Assembly (NCBI GenBank): GCA_027022365.1 | Contig: JALVYU010000026.1 | Coordinates: 186,001-250,000 of the forward strand | Length of the DNA: 64,000 bases | DNA from: Desulfurococcales archaeon | GTDB taxonomy: Archaea; Thermoproteota; Thermoprotei_A; Sulfolobales; Desulfurococcaceae | Reading direction: 5' to 3' | Part shown: positions 1 to 8,102 of the stretch, piece after piece | Numbering within the stretch: the stretch's first letter is position 1 | Layout: every line of letters begins with the position of its first letter | Notes under the pieces: generated by a model | What the model was told of the DNA's origin: nothing | Databases searched by the model: none | What the model saw: the letters and a program-made list of their open reading frames with translations, nothing else | Made by a program: the position numbers and the translations under genes

Positions 1-559
1 TTACTCTAAATGTCTTTGTATACTGCTTATATGTTAGAGCCAAGAATGCCTCGAGGTCTTCTCCTAGGAGATCGAAGCTATTCCTCAACGCGTAGTAGAG
101 GCTAGGTGAAACACGGTATTCTAGAAGTATCTTCTCCTCCGGGCTTTTAGGCCTCCATTTAGTCTCCGCTATTTTATTGATATATTCTATGTTATCGGTT
201 CTCGCACGGAGTGCCAGATACTTTTTAGCATATCTTGTCACGGTGTGTTTCAGGCTATGTCCGGCTCTTGGGTCAAGCTGTAAGACGTATGTAACAAGTC
301 TCAGCACCGATCTCGTGATGCTATCTAACTCGTATGGTTTCTTCCCTGTAATCTCCTCTATGATCTTATCTACTATACCGAGGTTTCTGAAGACACTATA
401 TATTATGCCCGATGCCCGCCTATCCAGAGGTGTCCCCTGGAGCTTGTACTTGATCATGGCTCTCCTGATCGGTTCCTGCACGGGTTTAATTTTCTCTCCC
501 TGCCTTACAGCCTCGATGACAGCATATATCATTCTCTCATAGTCTTTCGCTGAAACCAT
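1..559 (-). CDS. NSUN/RsmB-type RNA cytosine-C5 methyltransferase, N-terminal part (runs off left edge)
   Basis: The minus strand is open from an ATG at 557-559 to the window edge, about 186 codons. The visible part is all helical and basic, with the character of the NusB-like/PUA-like N-terminal extension of archaeal NOL1/NOP2/Sun methyltransferases (for example the segment VLRLVTYVLQLDPRAGH and, further on, SPSLYYALRNSF, which usually precedes the substrate-binding region). The catalytic SAM domain would lie outside the window. A strong Shine-Dalgarno GGGAGG sits just ahead of the ATG. The family is inferred from overall pattern, not from a catalytic motif, so the call is moderate; RNA m5C methylation of rRNA or tRNA would be the expected role. 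Confidence 0.6.
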   Translation of the reverse strand, partial: MVSAKDYERMIYAVIEAVRQGEKIKPVQEPIRRAMIKYKLQGTPLDRRASGIIYSVFRNLGIVDKIIEEITGKKPYELDSITRSVLRLVTYVLQLDPRAGHSLKHTVTRYAKKYLALRARTDNIEYINKIAETKWRPKSPEEKILLEYRVSPSLYYALRNSFDLLGEDLEAFLALTYKQYTKTFRV

Positions 560-645
560 TCTTTCCTCCCACATACCTATGGTCGACTATACTGTATTTG
601 TACCTCGTCCACCACTATCTATTATGTGGAGAGGTGGTGGTTTGA

Positions 646-1815
646 TTGGTGTTTAAACTTGGTTTTGCGACAACATACCCCCCCACTCACTGTGGCATTG
701 CCGAGTACTCTCGCATGCTTTTAATGGCTATGAAATCCATTATGCCCTCTATCGAGGCATATGTTTTCGCGGACAGGCTCGGCGGTGACAAGAGATTCGA
801 CGAGTTCGCCCGTGTAAAGGTTTATCCGTCCTTTACTCATCAGGAGAGGGGTTACGGCGGATTACTCGATAAGCTTACGGAACTCGGCGGAGTCGATGTT
901 CTTCATGTACAGCACGAGTACGGTATCTTTGGCCTGCACAACGGGTTGATCCATGCTGTTGAGGAAGCTGTCAGGGAGAGGCTTGCAAAGAAGATAGTTA
1001 TAACCATGCACACAGTTGATCACCCGAACTCGCCGAGAAAGGCGGCGATAGAGTTCCAGTCCTATCTAAATGTTTTCGATGCCGTCATCGTGCACAGCGT
1101 CCTCCAGGAATTTGAACTACAACACCAGGATATCCACCCACTAAAAATATATAGGATCCCCCATGGAACCATGTTGAACCCATACCTCTGGATGCCGAGA
1201 TTCAAGTTAATGGAGGAGCTCGGCCTCAAATCAGAGCAGCTACGGGGCTTCATAGTTGTTGTCCCGGGTTTTCTCAGGAAGGATAAGGGTTTCGACATAC
1301 TTGTCAGGGCCGTCAAGCCATTGTTGAAGGAGAGGGGTTTTACTCTTATCGTTGCAGGGGAGACGAAGGATCCTGTTCTTAGGCGGGAGCTCGAGGAGAT
1401 GATCAGGAACGGGCCCAATACGATCTTCATAGAGCGGTATCTGGCCAATGAAGAAATACTCAAACTCGTGGCCCTGGCCGACGCCGTCGTGCTACCATAT
1501 AGAGATAGGCCTAAATCCTATAGCGTGTCCGGCATACTTCATCTCTCCATGGGCGGGTTGAAGCCGATCATAGGTACTAGGACGCCTAGGCTGATCGAGC
1601 TATACCAGCACGCCCCACGCCTCACAGTCCCGCCGAAATCACCGAGGGAATTAACAAAGAAGATCAGGTGGCTGTCGAAGAACTATGACCTCGCAATAGC
1701 GTATATGGGGTCGCTATACAGCTATGCTGTGAGAACTCAGTGGCTGAGAATGGCCCGCAGGCACTTGTCCCTCTACGCCTACCTCTTGGGAGTCGACCGT
1801 GTGACCGATATCTAG
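646..1815 (+). CDS. GT4-family glycosyltransferase
   Basis: A 389-residue GT-B fold glycosyltransferase. The N-terminal half opens with KLGFATTYPPTHCGIAEYS, the usual donor/acceptor loop pattern of family 4 enzymes, followed by HVQHEYGIF. The C-terminal nucleotide-sugar domain contains VVPGFLRKDKGFD and the E-x7-E type region NEEILKLVALADAVVLPYR. Start chosen is TTG at 646 with GGAGAGGTGG upstream; GTG at 649 is equally possible. No signal peptide or membrane segment is seen, so it probably acts at the cytoplasmic face on a sugar nucleotide. The acceptor is unknown. It overlaps nothing before it and is followed within 50 bases by the macro domain gene. Confidence 0.8.
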   Translation: MVFKLGFATTYPPTHCGIAEYSRMLLMAMKSIMPSIEAYVFADRLGGDKRFDEFARVKVYPSFTHQERGYGGLLDKLTELGGVDVLHVQHEYGIFGLHNGLIHAVEEAVRERLAKKIVITMHTVDHPNSPRKAAIEFQSYLNVFDAVIVHSVLQEFELQHQDIHPLKIYRIPHGTMLNPYLWMPRFKLMEELGLKSEQLRGFIVVVPGFLRKDKGFDILVRAVKPLLKERGFTLIVAGETKDPVLRRELEEMIRNGPNTIFIERYLANEEILKLVALADAVVLPYRDRPKSYSVSGILHLSMGGLKPIIGTRTPRLIELYQHAPRLTVPPKSPRELTKKIRWLSKNYDLAIAYMGSLYSYAVRTQWLRMARRHLSLYAYLLGVDRVTDI

Positions 1816-1862
1816 ATAACGATAAGGCGACCGGTATAGTGGATAAGATCATCTGTAGGACG

Positions 1863-2381
1863 ATGTATCGCAACACCGAGATCATAGGTTTGAGGGGCGA
1901 TATTACCCGCCTAAAAGTCGATGCTATTGTGAATCCGGCGAACAGCCTGATGATCATGGGCGGCGGTGTTGCCGGAGCTATAAAGAGGCGTGGAGGAAAG
2001 ATGATCGAGGAGGAAGCGAAGAGGCACGCCCCCGTACCCGTTGGGAGAGCAGTGGTTACCCGTGCTGGCAGACTTCCAGCGAAGTACGTCATACACGCCC
2101 CGACTATGGAGAGACCGGCCATGATGATACCGGTTGAGAACGCCTATAAGGCGACCAGAGCAGCCTTGATCAAAGCACTGGATCTATCCCTCGAATCAAT
2201 AGCGTTGCCAGGTATGGGTACAGGCGTCGGAGGCTTATCGCCGAGAGAAGCAGGTAAGGCTATGGCCAGAGCGATCAAGGAGATACTCGACCTAGGGACG
2301 AAACTTAGGAAGATATATGTTGTCGACCTAAACGAAGAGATACCTCTAGAAGTATGCAGGAACATAGAGGCGGAGCCGTAG
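1863..2381 (+). CDS. Macro domain protein (ADP-ribose/O-acetyl-ADP-ribose binding or hydrolase)
   Basis: About 172 residues forming a single macro domain. Recognisable parts are GDITRLKVDAIVNPANS near the start, the glycine-rich GGGVAGAIKRRGG loop, and the ALPGMGTGVGGL phosphate-binding loop near residue 110. Family members bind ADP-ribose and some hydrolyse O-acetyl-ADP-ribose or protein mono-ADP-ribose; the activity of this one cannot be told from sequence. The ATG at 1863 fits the domain start; an in-frame GTG at 1839 is the alternative, and a longer frame back to 1740 would overlap the glycosyltransferase gene. The next gene begins 2 bases after its stop, so the two are probably co-translated. 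Confidence 0.85.
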   Translation: MYRNTEIIGLRGDITRLKVDAIVNPANSLMIMGGGVAGAIKRRGGKMIEEEAKRHAPVPVGRAVVTRAGRLPAKYVIHAPTMERPAMMIPVENAYKATRAALIKALDLSLESIALPGMGTGVGGLSPREAGKAMARAIKEILDLGTKLRKIYVVDLNEEIPLEVCRNIEAEP

Positions 2382-2383
2382 AG

Positions 2384-2650
2384 ATGCGGGTGGTTGTCAA
2401 GTACTTGTTGTGGATGCGGGAAAAAGCAGGGACGAACAAGGAGGAGTATATCTTAGAGGAGAACAGCACAATCGAAGACCTGCTCGAGAAAATAATCAGT
2501 AAGCACGAGAACCTAAGAAAACACCTCGCTAACCCATTTACACGAGAAAACCCAGTTCTAATAACAATTAACGGCCGCACAGCCCGGCCAGGAGCTAGAC
2601 TAAGAGAAAACGATACAGTAACGATAATGCCGCCAGTATCAGGAGGATAA
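2384..2650 (+). CDS. MoaD/ThiS-family ubiquitin-like protein
   Basis: An 88-residue beta-grasp protein ending in SGG, the C-terminal Gly-Gly that is adenylated and thiocarboxylated in sulfur carriers or conjugated to lysine in archaeal SAMPs. The body reads as MoaD: RVVVKYLLWMREKAG at the N-terminus, then a DLLEKI helix and PVLITINGR and DTVTIMPPVSGG at the end. ATG 2384 is preferred over an upstream in-frame ATG because GGCGGAG lies about eight bases before it. Molybdopterin sulfur carrier, tRNA thiolation carrier and protein modifier are all possible; no E1-like or MoaE gene is visible nearby to decide. Confidence 0.85.
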   Translation: MRVVVKYLLWMREKAGTNKEEYILEENSTIEDLLEKIISKHENLRKHLANPFTRENPVLITINGRTARPGARLRENDTVTIMPPVSGG

Positions 2651-2655
2651 AATAA

Positions 2656-2761
2656 TGGAGCCGCCGGCGGGATTTGAACCCGCGACCACCGGCTATCCCG
2701 ACGGGCCTGATACGCCGAACCGCTTACAAGGCCGGCGCTCTACCGGCTGAGCTACGGCGGC
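2656..2761 (-). tRNA. tRNA-Thr (anticodon TGT) with 30-nt intron and encoded CCA
   Basis: Read on the minus strand, acceptor GCCGCCG (2761-2755) pairs with CGGCGGC, the D arm is GCTC/GAGC, the anticodon stem is CCGGC/GCCGG and the T arm is GCGGG-TTCAAAT-CCCGC. The anticodon loop CTTGTA-A is split between positions 37 and 38 by a 30-base intron (2724-2695), the canonical archaeal site. CCA is encoded at 2658-2656. A TATA-like CTTTAAAGG on the minus strand at about 2793-2800 lies 35 bases upstream. Anticodon TGT assigns threonine. Confidence 0.95.
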
Positions 2762-2764
2762 ACA

Positions 2765-3109
2765 AACCATTAAAAACAAAATCCGGAAACACCTTTAAAG
2801 AATTTTTCCACAAGAACAAAGATGCCCGCCCACCTAAAACATTAATTACCTAAACAAACTCCTCTTCCACAAAGGTACTAGACAAATCACTACTGTCGGT
2901 AATGGATTATTTCCGGGATGTGTTTTGTGCTTGTTTATTTCTGGGAATATGTGATTGTTCTTGATTCTGTGTTAGCCTATGCTTAACACTTTATCGCTGA
3001 TCTATACCAACCGGTTTATGGTGGCTCTCACCGGGCCAGTGGATCGTTAGTGGAAGCACTCAGAGCAAAACATAAAATATTAAAACAACCAAATAAACAA
3101 CAAAGAACA
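2765..3109 (+). promoter_or_regulatory. AT-rich leader and promoter region before the CRISPR array
   Basis: This 345-base stretch has no credible gene. It lies on the side of the array where the repeats are identical and where repeat transcription would start, so it is the expected leader. A TATA-like run AAAATATTAAAA at about 3074-3086 is roughly 26-30 bases before the first repeat, which would place the transcription start at the array edge. The rest is AT-rich with a short GC-rich island around 3018-3046 of unknown meaning. Confidence 0.5.
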
Positions 3110-3432
3110 GTTACAAACACAAAGAACTGAAAGCAATACATATTGGGTCGTATAACCCACGACGGTGAAGACATTCACAATACTTGTTACAAACACAAAG
3201 AACTGAAAGTGTATGGGTACCACTTCGGATTGATTGGCTTCTCCCCTCTGATCCTTGCCTTCGTTACAAACAAAAGAACTGAAAGTTATTCATGAAACAC
3301 CCAGAACTAGACACAATCACAAAATGAAGAAGGTGTTACAAACAGGTAGAACTGAAAGTAGAATCGCCGACGCCGAGACCAGCATACTCGAGGACAAAGC
3401 CGTGGCTAAGTTACAAACAGATAAACTGAAAG
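3110..3432 (+). CRISPR. Small CRISPR array: five repeats, four spacers, decaying at its distal end
   Basis: Repeats of 23-24 bases begin GTTACAAACA and end GAACTGAAAG. They lie at 3110-3133, 3186-3209, 3263-3285, 3335-3358 and 3410-3432. Repeats 1 and 2 are identical; repeat 3 has one deletion, and repeats 4 and 5 carry internal changes but keep both ends. Spacers are 52, 53, 49 and 51 bases, long for 24-base repeats. The GAAAG end matches crenarchaeal repeats whose 3' end forms the crRNA tag, so transcription should run left to right. No cas gene is seen in the window, so any effector must be encoded elsewhere. Confidence 0.88.
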
Positions 3433-3603
3433 ATGAATGCTTGATGTAATAATTCAAATAGTTTTATGTTATTCTATGAACTCTAAACTCTAGGTAACAA
3501 TTATCTCTGAGGTACTTTTCTACGTAGAATTTGAGAAATAAGGGATAACCAAGTGTATTGTCGGAAAAGTAGTTGTCTTCTTGTAGGAGAGAGGATTTGC
3601 TCG

Positions 3604-3691
3604 TGGTGCGGGGGGTGGGATTTGAACCCACGCAGGCCTACGCCATCGGGTCCTGAGCCCGACCCCTTTGACCAGGCTCGGGCACCCCCGC
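3604..3691 (-). tRNA. tRNA-Leu (anticodon CAG), encoded CCA, no intron
   Basis: On the minus strand acceptor GCGGGGG (3691-3685) pairs with CCCCCGC, anticodon stem TCGGG/CCCGA closes a CTCAGGA loop with anticodon CAG, a long variable arm (about ATGGCGTAGGCCTGC) marks a class II tRNA, and the T arm is GTGGG-TTCAAAT-CCCAC. Discriminator A is followed by encoded CCA at 3606-3604. It begins only 7 bases after the FAU-1 stop codon. A TATA-like CATTTATAACC lies inside the last codons of the FAU-1 gene, 30-36 bases upstream, so it may be transcribed independently. Confidence 0.95.
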
Positions 3692-3698
3692 GTCTGTT

Positions 3699-5129
3699 TT
3701 ATTGGATTTGGGCGTTGGGGTTATAAATGTGGTTTTCGGGTTTTTCTCTGATTTTTCGGGCTGTTTCGCGGGCTTTTCTGGCTAGTTTTTCCGGTATTAC
3801 TCCTTGTTCTAAGAGTTGTTCTAGTTCTTCTTCGTCTATTATCTGTGTTTTTGTCCTTGTTATGACTATGTCTATTGCTAGGTCGTGGTATTTTATTTCT
3901 CGGGGCAGTATTTCTGGCGGCGTGTTTATGTTTACGTATGTTCCTAGCCATTCTTCTCCTCTGTAGTAGTTGTGGCTTATCCACCACTCTCCAGTTTTTA
4001 TGAACATGTAGTCTATGTCTCCCGGTTTTTTCTCCATGTTTAGCCCGTCGTATACTCCCTTGGAGCGCATTGTTCTTTTAACAATGAGTGTTGCACCTTT
4101 TTTGCCTATCTTTATCTCGTGTACTGTTCCTGGTGTTAGATGTAGTTTTTCACCTGTGGGCTTTATGTGTGTGATCCCTATTCTGGTCTCCTTGTTTTTC
4201 TCTAGAATATAGTCTCTGATACTATGTGAGGCATGCTCTCTCGTGAATACTTGTTTCTGGACCAGGTATTCCGTATAGTCTACTAGCTCGCTGAGGCTTT
4301 GGTCGTGCGTTGATTTTAGGCTGTGATGCCCGGTTATCGTCGGGACTACCTGGTTGCGTATCTCGTCTAGTCTCTCCTTGGCTCTACTTGTGAGACCTAT
4401 TAGGCCGAGGTATTCTCCGGGATAGATTATTGTCGGTTTTTCAGGCGGCTCCATAACTAGGATCTCGTCCAGTTTTTCCAATAGTTCGTCTATCTCTCTC
4501 ATTATGTCTTCGTCCGAGGCATACATGCTACTGCTTCTTAGATGCACGCCGACTCCTTTTCCGAAGACCTTGGATGCGGCAAGGGCTAGTAGGTAGTCTC
4601 TCCTAGCCTTATCCCTTATGTGCTCTGATGCTGTAAGTTTGGGCACGCCATGGATTAGCGCGACGTATTTTCCAATGATCCTGATATTTGTTGTAAGCCT
4701 GATCTTCTCCCCTGGCTTGACAGGGGGTCTCGCCACGGCCAGAATGACTTTTTCTCCAGGCCTCCTCCCGCAGTTGAATAGTTCTCCTTCAAGGCCGAGT
4801 GGTAGTTTGACCCGGCACACTCTATCGTTACTCTCGATGATTACTCCGGAGACTATGCTCCATAGGCCGAGCCTCGAGCGCCACGTGAACACGTCTTCGA
4901 GCGTCTCTACAAGTAGCTCGTAGACCTGTCTGGCTGGCTCCGGGAAGCCGATCACTAGTATCTCGTCGTTGTCCGCGTCCTTCACAGTCACTTCTGCCGG
5001 GCTTGTATTGAAGCCTATACCTAGTCTTTCCTGTATAGGCTTGCTGGCCTGAACAATAGTGTAGCCATGATCAAAAAGAATTTTGGATACAGCTGTAGCT
5101 ATGATTCCACGCACACGTACATTCGCCAA
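3699..5129 (-). CDS. FAU-1 family RNA-binding protein / probable ribonuclease
   Basis: A 476-residue protein with the full FAU-1 (RNA-binding protein AU-1) layout and the usual family length near 470. The N-terminal half resembles the RNA-binding part of RNase E/G (LGLWSIVSGVIIESNDRVC, an S1-like strand set; KARRDYLLALAASKVFGKG). The C-terminal third is a DUF402/FomD-like domain with GVYDGLNMEKKPGDIDYMF and HDLAIDIVIT, carrying the conserved tyrosine and aspartates. In Pyrococcus the protein binds AU-rich RNA and related proteins process 5S rRNA precursors. The UPF0147 gene precedes it by 12 bases in the same direction, suggesting an operon, and its 3' end carries the putative tRNA-Leu promoter. 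Confidence 0.9.
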   Translation of the reverse strand: MANVRVRGIIATAVSKILFDHGYTIVQASKPIQERLGIGFNTSPAEVTVKDADNDEILVIGFPEPARQVYELLVETLEDVFTWRSRLGLWSIVSGVIIESNDRVCRVKLPLGLEGELFNCGRRPGEKVILAVARPPVKPGEKIRLTTNIRIIGKYVALIHGVPKLTASEHIRDKARRDYLLALAASKVFGKGVGVHLRSSSMYASDEDIMREIDELLEKLDEILVMEPPEKPTIIYPGEYLGLIGLTSRAKERLDEIRNQVVPTITGHHSLKSTHDQSLSELVDYTEYLVQKQVFTREHASHSIRDYILEKNKETRIGITHIKPTGEKLHLTPGTVHEIKIGKKGATLIVKRTMRSKGVYDGLNMEKKPGDIDYMFIKTGEWWISHNYYRGEEWLGTYVNINTPPEILPREIKYHDLAIDIVITRTKTQIIDEEELEQLLEQGVIPEKLARKARETARKIREKPENHIYNPNAQIQ

Positions 5130-5141
5130 GCCGAGACCACG

Positions 5142-5411
5142 CTAGTCTCTAACTGTCTCGAGTATAGCGATGATCTGCCATATTTTTGTCCTAGTGTTTA
5201 TGGGCATGTTCGGGTCCTGGCTTATGGAGTCCAGGATGCTTATAGCGTTGGCGGCTCTGACGCCTGGACTATACTTCGTATTACGTAGCTGGTTAAGAGC
5301 CTCTGTAGCGGCTCTACGAATGTTTCGTGGTACACCGGTATCGTTAATAATACTCATAAGCATGAACATGGCGTTCCTTATTTTTGTCTCATTATCGATT
5401 ATCGTGGCCAT
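5142..5411 (-). CDS. UPF0147 family protein
   Basis: An 89-residue all-alpha protein with the UPF0147 signature: [20 protein letters not shown], then [23 protein letters not shown], and [13 protein letters not shown] at the end. Function is unknown; the family is nearly universal in archaea and is often next to RNA-related genes, as here with FAU-1. ATG at 5411 is preferred because GGGGTGA lies four to five bases before it; a GTG at 5420 would give three more residues but overlaps that ribosome binding site. Confidence 0.88.
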   Translation of the reverse strand: MATIIDNETKIRNAMFMLMSIINDTGVPRNIRRAATEALNQLRNTKYSPGVRAANAISILDSISQDPNMPINTRTKIWQIIAILETVRD

Positions 5412-5587
5412 AACGCTCACCCCTACAGCTTATCTTATAAGCGGAGCGTCTCCCTATTTTTCCATAACAGGTATTTGGTATTAAATAATAATCTTTATTT
5501 AAACTTGTACTTCACATACTAATAATAATTATTTTCATAAATATAGTGTCCGGCTATAGAGCCAGGCATTATTGTAGGTGGTGAAGA

Positions 5588-5962
5588 ATGAGTAGAATCA
5601 GCCGAGACAAGGTTGTCAGGAAAATGGCTGAGCTCATGAAAGCAGGGGCCGTGATGCTTTCTGATACATGCCCTGTTCAGGGATGTAATCTACCATTATT
5701 CAAGCTCAGATCAGGAGAGATAGTATGCCCTGTTCATGGAAGAGTAGTTGTTGTTCGGAGCGAGGAGGAAGCTGTTGAGGTCACTAAGAAGTATGGCTTG
5801 GCCGGTGTACTGGATAAGTTAGAAGACTATGCGATTAAGACGATTGATTCTATGGTGGGTGAAGCTTCTGATCCGTCGCTTATCATTGAGTGGCTAGAAG
5901 TGATTGAGAGGGTTGAGAGGATCAAGAAGATGATTAGGGCGACCCCTAGAAGTCAATCCTAA
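5588..5962 (+). CDS. UPF0148 (SSSCA1/autoantigen p27-like) zinc-binding protein
   Basis: A 124-residue protein. Residues 10-55 form the family core: MAELMKAGAVMLSDTCP, then C28-x4-C33 and C47-x2-H50 as likely zinc ligands, with FKLRSGEIVCPVHGRV between and after. The C-terminal 60 residues are helical and charged. The role in archaea is unknown. GTAGGTGGTG gives a good ribosome binding site before ATG 5588. Its last 17 bases overlap the convergent thymidylate kinase gene. The fourth ligand being His rather than Cys is a small variation from the usual four-cysteine form. Confidence 0.8.
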   Translation: MSRISRDKVVRKMAELMKAGAVMLSDTCPVQGCNLPLFKLRSGEIVCPVHGRVVVVRSEEEAVEVTKKYGLAGVLDKLEDYAIKTIDSMVGEASDPSLIIEWLEVIERVERIKKMIRATPRSQS

Positions 5963-6545
5963 GCTTCTCAGCAACTAGTTCCTTAACATCCCGATAAACC
6001 TCGTTGAAGCTTCTCGATGCATCCACCATTATGAGTAGTCCTTTATCAACGAGGTACAAGTAGTTCTGCCTGACCTTCTCGAGGATTTCCAGCTGTTCGT
6101 ACTCGGGGAACCTAGACGATAATCCCTTCCTTCTCTTAAGCCCTAACCCGGGATCTATGTCTAGGTAGATCGCTATGTCGGGCCTCATGGCGAATCTGTT
6201 GATCTCGAGTATCCAATCTATTGGTGCTCCCATGGCTCCCTGGTAGGCCGCACTACTGTAGTAGTAGCGGTCGCACAAAACTATCTTTCCTTCACGGATG
6301 GCTGGTTCTATGACCATTTCGATGTGTAGTAATCGGTCGGCAGCATATGTTAGGGCGTCTAGGAAAGCCGACCGAAAACTACTGTATTCGTTCTTGAGTA
6401 TCTCTACATAGCGGGTATTGTACGGCTCATACGTGTATAGCGCTTGGTACTTGCTTTTTTCGATATCTTCTAATAGCTTATAGGCGATGCTGGTCTTGCC
6501 AGCCCCATCTATTCCTTCCAGAACAACAAGTTTTCCCCTACTCAA
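5946..6545 (-). CDS. tmk: Thymidylate kinase
   Basis: A 199-residue dTMP kinase that converts dTMP to dTDP. It has the P-loop LEGIDGAGKTS, the DRYYYSSAAYQGA segment of the substrate site, and the AIYLDIDPGLGLKRRKG strand-loop. TTG 6545 is the likely start: GGAAGAGGTG lies seven bases upstream and the start overlaps the stop of the aconitase-X small subunit gene by eight bases (TTGAGTAG). A longer frame to 6572 would read far into that gene. It is the last gene of a six-gene operon. Confidence 0.92.
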   Translation of the reverse strand: MSRGKLVVLEGIDGAGKTSIAYKLLEDIEKSKYQALYTYEPYNTRYVEILKNEYSSFRSAFLDALTYAADRLLHIEMVIEPAIREGKIVLCDRYYYSSAAYQGAMGAPIDWILEINRFAMRPDIAIYLDIDPGLGLKRRKGLSSRFPEYEQLEILEKVRQNYLYLVDKGLLIMVDASRSFNEVYRDVKELVAEKLRIDF

Positions 6546-6936
6546 TAAACAGCACCTCTTCCCCGCGTCCATGAAGTATTATGGCATGCTCCCTGTTCTT
6601 AACGTGTCCTACTAATTCCTCATACTCCTCCCTGACTATAAACAATGGTATATCTGCAAGGACTGCTCCAGCAATGAGTATTGGCTCGGCATCATGCACA
6701 ATCATACATGCAGGTGCATGGCCATAGTATTTAAGGCCATATATTATGTACGTGCCGACAGTCGAACCTCTTGTTCCAGGGAAGATGAGGGCTTTTCCGC
6801 CGATGTAGTGGCCCTCAACAGTTCTACCCATCCTAGGATCTACTTCGCCGAAGAAACTGATCCTGTGATCGACTACTAGGGCTTCCGCCCTACAGCTGCC
6901 GTCAACTATGATCTTGTCGATCCTTATCCTCTTCAA
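6538..6936 (-). CDS. Phosphomevalonate dehydratase small subunit (aconitase X swivel domain)
   Basis: A 132-residue protein matching the AcnX swivel family (DUF126). Features are IIVDGSCRAEALVVDHRISFFGEVDP, the GKALIFPGTRGSTVGTYI loop that carries the substrate-binding serine/threonines, and APACMIVHDAEPILIAGAV. In the archaeal mevalonate pathway the small and large AcnX subunits together dehydrate mevalonate 5-phosphate to trans-anhydromevalonate 5-phosphate. The TTG start at 6936 overlaps the large subunit stop by four bases, so the two are translationally coupled. The next step, decarboxylation, is encoded by the neighbouring UbiD-type gene. Confidence 0.93.
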   Translation of the reverse strand: MKRIRIDKIIVDGSCRAEALVVDHRISFFGEVDPRMGRTVEGHYIGGKALIFPGTRGSTVGTYIIYGLKYYGHAPACMIVHDAEPILIAGAVLADIPLFIVREEYEELVGHVKNREHAIILHGRGEEVLFIE

Positions 6937-8102
6937 TACTTTGCACCGATAATTTCCTCTATGCTTGCAAGGTACACGTCTAGTTTGTGTAGTCTTCTCA
7001 GATAGAAGAACGCCTTACCACTATTAGTGACCACTAGTCCGGGTTTATACTTGAACCTCGTTACAACTGGACATGTGCCCGCAATAACTTCTATACATTT
7101 CTTCCTAAGAATACCAAATTCTCTTCCGAACACGCTAAACACTATAGGTGGTATTGATAAGATCATTTTACCCCTAGCCTTCCATAAGCATTTTTCCAGT
7201 GACCGCATTATCTTGAGCACCTCGGCGCCTGAAAGGTGTGGGCACCCGATATAAGCAAGATCATAGTCTCCCCTACTCCACAAGTAGTCTCTATAGTCTT
7301 TCAGGAGATCCTCCCTCCTCAATGAGATCTTGTCAACTATATCCTCCCCATAGGTTCTCGGAGGCGTCACTCCACGGATCACTATTAGGGCGTGGCTCCC
7401 AGTCGCAGCTGCAGACGCCAGCAATAGCTTGATCTCATGAATACTTGGCCTCGGAGTAAGTTCTAGCAGGGGTATATTGTTGATGCTCTCCCCGATCCAT
7501 AGGCCTAGGAGGCTCGCCGTCAGATCATCTAGCCGGTCATGGAATCTAATCATAACTCTAGCCGTGCGCTCCTCGATCTTGTGGAGCCCTGCGTCGTATA
7601 TATACCCTGTTATTGATGCTAGGAGCGCTATAGGGCCCCCCTCCCTGTTCGTCCTGGCCCCATAGAAGCTGTTGGCCATAGCTACGGCATTACTCTCCCC
7701 CCACGCTAGGTGTTCATGGGGCGCGGGGGCTCTCAGCATGTATGGAAGGCATGTATAAGTGGGTTTTATCCTCATTTTCTCGAGTGCTTTATTGACGAGG
7801 AGTTGTTGCTCTAGATGACTATGATCGATCAGACTCGATTCTCCAGTAAGGTCTACACAGGTGGGATTGGACGTGGTGTAGACAGCTGTTTCCGCACCAC
7901 TACTGGCTAATTCTTCCAGAAACTTTAGGCCCGGCTCACCTATGTTTGTGTAGGATATGCCGGAGACATGTGCATGCCTTATCTTAACCAGCCTGTCGGC
8001 GCCCAGCGCCTCCCCTACCCGGACAATCACCTTTAGGGCTTTCGCTTTCACCCAGCCTTCTTCCCCGGCAAGTATTCTTTCCTGTTCCCTGGTCAGGTAC
8101 AT
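6933..8102 (-). CDS. Phosphomevalonate dehydratase large subunit (aconitase X catalytic)
   Basis: A 389-residue AcnX catalytic subunit. It starts with the family N-terminus (LTREQERILAGEEGW), continues with HAHVSGISYTNIGEPGLKFL, a first cluster-ligand region at TYTCLPYML, the GESNAVAMANSFYGARTNREGG block typical of the family, and C-terminal cysteines in EVIAGTCPVVT that can serve an iron-sulfur cluster. The enzyme loses water from mevalonate 5-phosphate. Its ATG overlaps the UbiD stop by one base. The order UbiD, large, small within one operon points to the modified mevalonate route rather than to proline racemase-linked hydroxyproline metabolism, the other AcnX role. Confidence 0.93.
   Translation of the reverse strand: MYLTREQERILAGEEGWVKAKALKVIVRVGEALGADRLVKIRHAHVSGISYTNIGEPGLKFLEELASSGAETAVYTTSNPTCVDLTGESSLIDHSHLEQQLLVNKALEKMRIKPTYTCLPYMLRAPAPHEHLAWGESNAVAMANSFYGARTNREGGPIALLASITGYIYDAGLHKIEERTARVMIRFHDRLDDLTASLLGLWIGESINNIPLLELTPRPSIHEIKLLLASAAATGSHALIVIRGVTPPRTYGEDIVDKISLRREDLLKDYRDYLWSRGDYDLAYIGCPHLSGAEVLKIMRSLEKCLWKARGKMILSIPPIVFSVFGREFGILRKKCIEVIAGTCPVVTRFKYKPGLVVTNSGKAFFYLRRLHKLDVYLASIEEIIGAKY

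Noticed and set aside
177-542. 121-codon plus-strand reading frame
   Set aside because: It is the shadow of the minus-strand methyltransferase gene, which has a strong ribosome binding site and better protein character.
3255-3449. 64-codon reading frame across the CRISPR array
   Set aside because: It reads through repeats and spacers and repeats the same short peptide (VLQTGRTE, KLQTDKL); an artefact of the array.
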